Assembly (NCBI RefSeq): GCF_031599675.1
Contig: NZ_CP134223.1
Coordinates: 744,001 to 808,000 of the forward strand
Length of the DNA stretch: 64,000 nt
Source: Paenibacillus pedocola
Lineage (GTDB): Bacteria; Bacillota; Bacilli; Paenibacillales; Paenibacillaceae
Direction of reading: 5' to 3'
The translations under genes and the position numbers were made by a program. This document shows, piece by piece, positions 59,514 through 64,000 of this stretch; the stretch's first letter is position 1, and every line of letters starts with the position of its first letter. The notes beneath the pieces are model-generated. The model was given only the letters and a program-made list of their open reading frames with translations. It made no database searches and had not been told where the DNA came from.

Positions 59514-61799
59514 TTGAATTTGGAAAGGGGTCACTTCACACAAAGCGTGGTTTTTCGCTTAATTCTATCGTATGCGGTGATTCTGTGCATACCTGTTATT
59601 CTGAGTGTAATTATTTATGGCCAAACCAGGGGCATTGTAAAAAATGAAATTAAGCTGGCAAGCGGAGCAATGCTCCAGCAGGTAAGATATATCGTGGACA
59701 GCGAGCTGCTGCAGACAGAGAGTCTGGCGGCACAACTGGCCGTTCATTCGGAGGTTAAAGCACTTCTTTCTTCATCGACAAAGGAGAGCGCTTACAGGAT
59801 TTACAGACTTAAGCAGGAACTGAACAAAATGACCTCCGCGAACAATTTCATTAAGGAGATTAACCTGTATTCGAAGCCTCTACAATCGGTTCTTTCCAGT
59901 GAAACGTATATAAAGGAACAGTCTTTTTATGAGATGAAGCTGCAGACGGACACGTTTGCGTATGAGGATTGGCAAGCGCTGTTAAACCGGCATCATCCGG
60001 GGGAGTATATGCTGCTTCCGCTCAAAAACCAGGATCAGAAGGTTACCTATACACCGTTCTATGTCCGTTCCTTACCGATCCAGACGACTGCCGATCTGGC
60101 CGGCGCGCTTATCATACCGCTCAATGTTGAGAAGCTGACAACGATCCTGTCGAACATCGATTGGATCGAGCGGGGCCAGGTATTCATTATGGATACGAAG
60201 GGTCAGATCATGATTCAGAATGCCGGAGAACCGATGATTGAACCGTCAGCCTACCAGGAGTGGAACGATCGGGGGACAGGTACCTTTACCGGCACATTCC
60301 AGGGTGTCAAATCGATGATCACAATCGAATCCTCCGATACGACTGGCTGGAAGTACATCAGTGTGTTTCCGACCGAGGTTTTCTGGGAGCAGGCCGGAGG
60401 GATTCAGACGATGAATATGCTGGGGCTGCTGCTGTGCTTTGCGATCGGCAGCGCGGTTATCTATTATTTCGCCCGCAAAAACTACAATCCGGTAAAAGAA
60501 TTGGTTAGCGTCTTTTCCCGGAATCCGGCGCAGGGCACCGCTAAATATTTGGACGAATATACGTTTATCCGCCGCAGTGTGCTGGAGACAATCCGCGAAC
60601 GGGATGATATCCATAGCAAGCATGATCAGCAGCTGCGGGTGCTGCAGAATTACTATTTGGGAAGACTGCTGAAGGGACAGGCTGACCGGAATGTTCCGTT
60701 AACGGAGCTGGCCAAAACGTACAAGTTCGCTTGGCCGGCTGATCAATTCGCAGTATTGCTGTTTTATATTGACAGCGGCGGAGCAGGGCCCCATGATCTG
60801 GCCTTATCACAGTTTATTGTGTCTAATATCGTGGCTGATGTGATCGGCAACCGGTCGCCGATTCATTTCACCGATGTTGACGGTATGCTCGCGGCGGTCG
60901 TGAATATTGATCCACAGGGCAATGAGCATTGGAAAGACGACATCGAGGCAGATCTGACCAAGGCCAATGAATTCATTGCGCTCCGGTATAAGCTCTGCTT
61001 CACTACAGCGGGGAGTGAGCTGCAGACAGGCTTGGAGGGTGTACATCTGGCCTTTCTTCAGGCACTGGAAGCCCAGGAGTACTGCATTGTGCGGGGCGAA
61101 GGGAAGCTGATCTGGTACGGAAGCATCAAGCCGGGGGAGAGCAGCAGCTATTTCTTCACGGTCAACGACCAGATGATGCTGATCAATTTCCTAAAGGCTG
61201 ATGAATTCGGTAAAGCAAGAGAGATGATCCTGGACATCATCGAGCAAGCCTTCCAAAAAGAAAGATCGCATGAAATCGCGAAGTGTATTCTGCTTGATGT
61301 AGCGACAACCCTGATCAAGGCAATTCCTGACCAGCAGCAGACAGGGATTGCCTGGGATGAATGGAAGCCGCTCAAGCGGCTGTTATCATGTTCAACGAAG
61401 CTGGAATTTGAGCAGGAAATTCTCGGACTCTTCGACCGGGTATGCGAGGCGCTTCGCAGCAAGTCAAGCCTGCAGACGAATGCGGGGATTGGTGAGAAGG
61501 TTATCGCCTTTGTACAGGAGAACTATGCCGATAAGGAACTAAGCGTGTCCTTGATAGGAGATCATTTCCGGTTGACGCCGCAGTATGTCTCCCGGTTGTT
61601 CCGCGAGCAGACAGGGCAGACCGGACTGCACGATTTCATCAGCCAGACGCGCATAGAAGCCGCTAAGGTGCTGCTGCTGCAGGGGGCAAGCATTGATGAG
61701 ACGGCGGCCAGAGTTGGTTTCGCCAGCAGTCATGCTTTTATCCGGGTGTTCAAGAAGTATGAGGGGATTACACCGGGCAAATACAAAATGATCCAATAA
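59514..61799 (+). CDS. Membrane-bound AraC-family regulator (YesN-like sensor)
   Basis: A 761-residue one-component regulator. Membrane helix 1 (about 15-37) and helix 2 (about 297-318) bracket an extracellular Cache-like sensor. A cytoplasmic linker of about 330 residues follows, then a C-terminal AraC DNA-binding domain (LSVSLIGDHFRLTPQYVSRLFREQTG and SIDETAARVGFASSHAFIRVFKKYEG). TTG is the start, just after GGGGGAGGG. In Paenibacillus such genes typically control the sugar ABC transporter beside them, here the permeases at 62068 and 63043. A terminator at 61800 separates them. Confidence 0.9.
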   Translation: MNLERGHFTQSVVFRLILSYAVILCIPVILSVIIYGQTRGIVKNEIKLASGAMLQQVRYIVDSELLQTESLAAQLAVHSEVKALLSSSTKESAYRIYRLKQELNKMTSANNFIKEINLYSKPLQSVLSSETYIKEQSFYEMKLQTDTFAYEDWQALLNRHHPGEYMLLPLKNQDQKVTYTPFYVRSLPIQTTADLAGALIIPLNVEKLTTILSNIDWIERGQVFIMDTKGQIMIQNAGEPMIEPSAYQEWNDRGTGTFTGTFQGVKSMITIESSDTTGWKYISVFPTEVFWEQAGGIQTMNMLGLLLCFAIGSAVIYYFARKNYNPVKELVSVFSRNPAQGTAKYLDEYTFIRRSVLETIRERDDIHSKHDQQLRVLQNYYLGRLLKGQADRNVPLTELAKTYKFAWPADQFAVLLFYIDSGGAGPHDLALSQFIVSNIVADVIGNRSPIHFTDVDGMLAAVVNIDPQGNEHWKDDIEADLTKANEFIALRYKLCFTTAGSELQTGLEGVHLAFLQALEAQEYCIVRGEGKLIWYGSIKPGESSSYFFTVNDQMMLINFLKADEFGKAREMILDIIEQAFQKERSHEIAKCILLDVATTLIKAIPDQQQTGIAWDEWKPLKRLLSCSTKLEFEQEILGLFDRVCEALRSKSSLQTNAGIGEKVIAFVQENYADKELSVSLIGDHFRLTPQYVSRLFREQTGQTGLHDFISQTRIEAAKVLLLQGASIDETAARVGFASSHAFIRVFKKYEGITPGKYKMIQ

Positions 61800-61836
61800 A
61801 CAGATGGCTTCCGAATCTTCGGAGGCCATCTGTTTT
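61800..61836 (+). terminator. Terminator of the YesN-like regulator gene
   Basis: ACAGATGGC...GCCATCTGT with inner TTCCGAA/TTCGGA, followed by TTTTT. Confidence 0.88.
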
Positions 61837-62015
61837 TGCTTTTTAAACCGCATATTTGCAAAAAAGTTCATCCGGTTCAAGATGTCCACCGCCATTTGCC
61901 GGGTATCGTACATCATTTCTGTTATTGAACATTGCTGACCTGGAGCGGCTCCGGGTACATTGATGGAGCAGGCGGCGCGGTAAACATCCACCTGCAGCGC
62001 TAATACCTCATTTAT

Positions 62016-62029
62016 AGTAAACGGTTACA
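62016..62029. promoter_or_regulatory. cre-like site upstream of the ABC permease operon
   Basis: AGTAAACGGTTACA fits the catabolite-responsive element pattern except its first base, 40 bp before the permease start. Confidence 0.55.
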
Positions 62030-62067
62030 TCATTAGTGTGAATTAATCGTAAGGAAGTGATGATGAC

Positions 62068-63027
62068 ATGGCAGTTCCGGTAAAAGCCAAGCATGCAAGC
62101 CCCGCCCGGCTTAAGCATGCAGATACAATCCCGCTTTGGAAGCATGTGAAGCAAGAATGGAAGCTGTATTCGTTTCTTGTCATTCCGGTAATCTATTTTA
62201 TTATTTTCAAGTATGCACCGATGGCCGGGAACATTATTGCTTTCCGGAAGTACAGAGGCGGGCCTAATATTTTCGGATCAGAATGGGTGGGATTTACATA
62301 CTTCGAGATGTTCATGAAGGACCCGACGTTCTGGAGAGCATTCTTCAATGATCTTACCCTGAGCGTGAGTTACCTGGTGGTTAAATTCCCGGTCACTCTT
62401 TTGTTCGCATTGCTGCTGAATGAGATACGGATGATTAAGTGGAAGAAGTTCGTGCAGACCGTATCCTATCTTCCCCACTTCATATCCATGGTCATTGTAG
62501 CCGGGATGGTAAAAGAGGTGGTTTCCCTAACGGGGCCGGTGAACAGTCTATTGACCTCTATCGGAGCAGAGAAGATTTCGTTCATCTCCTTGCCGGAATG
62601 GTTTCCGGTGATCTATGTCACCTCCGGCGTCTGGCAAAGCCTGGGCTGGGGAACGATTCTGTATTTGGCAGCGATGACCGGCATCAATACCTCACTTTAT
62701 GAAGCAGCTAAGATTGATGGCGCGAACCGGATGCGGCTCGCCATGCATGTCACGATTCCGGGTATTCTGCCAACGATTATGGTGCTCCTGATTCTGGATA
62801 TCGGCAGCATTCTGAGTTCCAATTTTGAGAAAATCCTGCTGCTGTACAACCCGTTAACCTATGAAACGGCCGACGTCGTCTCCACCTATGTGTACCGGAT
62901 GGGGATCACTGGAGGGAACTTCAGCTATGCGACAGCCGTGGGCTTGTTCGAAGGCATTATTGGACTAGTTCTGGTGACGATCGCCAACACTGTATCGAAA
63001 AAAACTACAAAATCCAGCCTGTGGTAG
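62068..63027 (+). CDS. lplB: Sugar ABC transporter permease (LplB-like)
   Basis: A 319-residue permease with six membrane helices, of the MalF/LplB type that imports oligosaccharides. The EAA loop that contacts the ATPase reads EAAKIDGANRMRLAMHVTIPG. The N-terminus VIPVIYFIIFKYAPMAGNIIAF is typical of LplB. AAGGAAGTGA lies upstream of the ATG. It is followed 15 bp later by the second permease gene. No ATPase gene is in view; in Paenibacillus a shared MsmX-type ATPase usually serves such systems. Confidence 0.92.
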   Translation: MAVPVKAKHASPARLKHADTIPLWKHVKQEWKLYSFLVIPVIYFIIFKYAPMAGNIIAFRKYRGGPNIFGSEWVGFTYFEMFMKDPTFWRAFFNDLTLSVSYLVVKFPVTLLFALLLNEIRMIKWKKFVQTVSYLPHFISMVIVAGMVKEVVSLTGPVNSLLTSIGAEKISFISLPEWFPVIYVTSGVWQSLGWGTILYLAAMTGINTSLYEAAKIDGANRMRLAMHVTIPGILPTIMVLLILDIGSILSSNFEKILLLYNPLTYETADVVSTYVYRMGITGGNFSYATAVGLFEGIIGLVLVTIANTVSKKTTKSSLW

Positions 63028-63042
63028 AAAGGAGCCGTCCCT

Positions 63043-63915
63043 GTGAAGAGAAGTGCATCCTTCAGTATGTTTACCATTGTAAACGGTTTATTCATGACGC
63101 TGATTGTCATCTTCACCTTGTATCCGTTTGTTTATCTTGTAGCACAGTCCTTCAGTTCGGAAGCTGCCATCTATGCCGGCAAGGTGACGCTATTTCCGGT
63201 TGTATTTACGACCAAGACCTATGAGGTCATCTTAAGCAAGCCTGACTTCTTCCATTACTACTGGAATACGATTGTGTATTCCGTGACCGGCACGTTTATC
63301 TCCGTCGCGGCGACAGCGGTCATGTCCTATCCCCTGTCCAAAGATAAGCTGCGGCTCAATAAGTTTTTCATCCCGTTCGTGCTGTTTACGATGTATTTTG
63401 GCGGGGGGCTCATCCCCAACTACATCCTGATTGCGAAGACACTGGAACTAAGAGACACGATCTGGGCGATTGTCATTCCGGGGGCGATCAGCGCCTTCAA
63501 TGTCATTCTGATGAAGACGTTCTTTGCCAGCCTGCCTTATGAATTGGAAGAGGCGGGACGTGTCGATGGTCTGGGTGTGTTCGGGATTTTTACGAGAATC
63601 ATTCTTCCGTTATCGAAGCCTATTCTGGTAACCATTATGTTGTTCGTCATGGTAGGTATGTGGAACAACTGGTTCGGACCATCGCTCTATCTGCAGTCTA
63701 AGGAGAAATGGCCGGTCGCCCTGTACCTGAAGCAAATTATCGACAACGCCGTCAGTCCGACAGAAATCGGTGCATCCTCCGATCAGACCAGCCAAATTGC
63801 CGCAAGCATCAAATCGACGGCGATGGTACTCACTTCGTTGCCTATCATCTGCATCTATCCCTTCGTGCAAAAGTACTTCGTACAGGGAATGATGATCGGG
63901 GCCGTCAAGGGATAA
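63043..63915 (+). CDS. ytcP: Sugar ABC transporter permease (YtcP-like)
   Basis: A 290-residue permease of the MalG/YtcP type with six membrane helices. The EAA loop is EEAGRVDGLGVFGIFTRIILPLSKP, and MYFGGGLIPNYILI is a YtcP hallmark. It starts with GTG, preceded by AAAGGAG. It pairs with the LplB-like permease to form the channel. It is followed by a ribosome binding site and start of another gene at the window edge. Confidence 0.92.
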   Translation: MKRSASFSMFTIVNGLFMTLIVIFTLYPFVYLVAQSFSSEAAIYAGKVTLFPVVFTTKTYEVILSKPDFFHYYWNTIVYSVTGTFISVAATAVMSYPLSKDKLRLNKFFIPFVLFTMYFGGGLIPNYILIAKTLELRDTIWAIVIPGAISAFNVILMKTFFASLPYELEEAGRVDGLGVFGIFTRIILPLSKPILVTIMLFVMVGMWNNWFGPSLYLQSKEKWPVALYLKQIIDNAVSPTEIGASSDQTSQIAASIKSTAMVLTSLPIICIYPFVQKYFVQGMMIGAVKG

Positions 63916-63986
63916 ACGGTATAACCGGAAGCGGGCCAGCGTCCATTTCCGTTATATATAGCTCTATCTAAAAAGGGAGGCAAACT

Positions 63987-64000
63987 ATGAGAGTCAGAAA
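63987..64000 (+). CDS. Start of a probable extracellular solute-binding protein (cut by window edge)
   Basis: ATG followed by basic codons (MRVR) with AAAGGGAGG 8 bp upstream, 71 bp after ytcP. A lipoprotein sugar-binding protein normally follows LplB/YtcP genes; only four codons are visible, so the product is inferred from position. Confidence 0.45.

Overview
The window looks like chromosomal DNA of a spore-forming, polysaccharide-degrading Firmicute, most likely a Paenibacillus. The evidence is strong AGGAGG-type ribosome binding sites, a Spo0E-like protein, S-layer (SLH) proteins, a DUF4317 protein, YesN-like AraC regulators next to LplB/YtcP-type sugar permeases, a GH11 xylanase and cre-like catabolite boxes. 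No rRNA, tRNA or CRISPR array was seen.

Region 1 (1-12 kb) is an accessory region attached to the 3' end of the 23S rRNA uracil methyltransferase gene (rlmCD/rumA). A decayed large serine recombinase lies tail to tail with rlmCD. A 12-bp direct repeat (CATGTGGAGTGC, 783-794 and 7734-7745) marks both ends of a roughly 7 kb island. The right copy still reads as a displaced rlmCD C-terminus ending in a stop codon, and a third similar 3' end lies at 9890-9940, which suggests elements stacked at one site. The island carries an ABC three-component (ABC-3C) conflict system with an Mrr-like nuclease effector, and a two-gene module of unknown families flanked by a shared imperfect repeat. The next segment carries a GmrSD-like DUF262/HNH protein and an esterase.

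Region 2 (12-23 kb) is mixed: an ECF sigma factor with an RsgI-like anti-sigma factor, an MFS efflux gene behind a leader peptide and attenuator-like hairpins, a tRNA-dihydrouridine synthase overlapping a rifampin ADP-ribosyltransferase, a WYL regulator, a DJ-1/PfpI protein, and a large SLH surface protein with ten 69-residue repeats.

Region 3 (23.7-38 kb) is a dense putative defence island: MazG-like hydrolase plus DUF2075 nuclease-helicase; a three-gene coiled-coil / McrB-like AAA / DUF2357-type nuclease operon; an XRE regulator with a palindromic operator and a Spo0E-like protein; then a NERD nuclease with a second McrB-like / PD-(D/E)xK pair. It ends in a type I toxin-antitoxin locus (holin-like toxin and antisense RNA). 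A copy of that RNA with the toxin body missing lies at 51.7 kb.

Region 4 (38-64 kb) is mostly metabolic and surface functions: a MetE-like protein, a yjdI/yjdJ/FMN-reductase operon, a polysaccharide-binding lipoprotein, SstT, a GGDEF-EAL protein, a CAP-domain protein, an AraC regulator divergent from a GH105-GH112 operon (probably rhamnogalacturonan breakdown with phosphorolysis), YaaA, a GH11 xylanase, an FGE-like lipoprotein, and a YesN-type regulator followed by two sugar ABC permeases and the first codons of a probable solute-binding protein.
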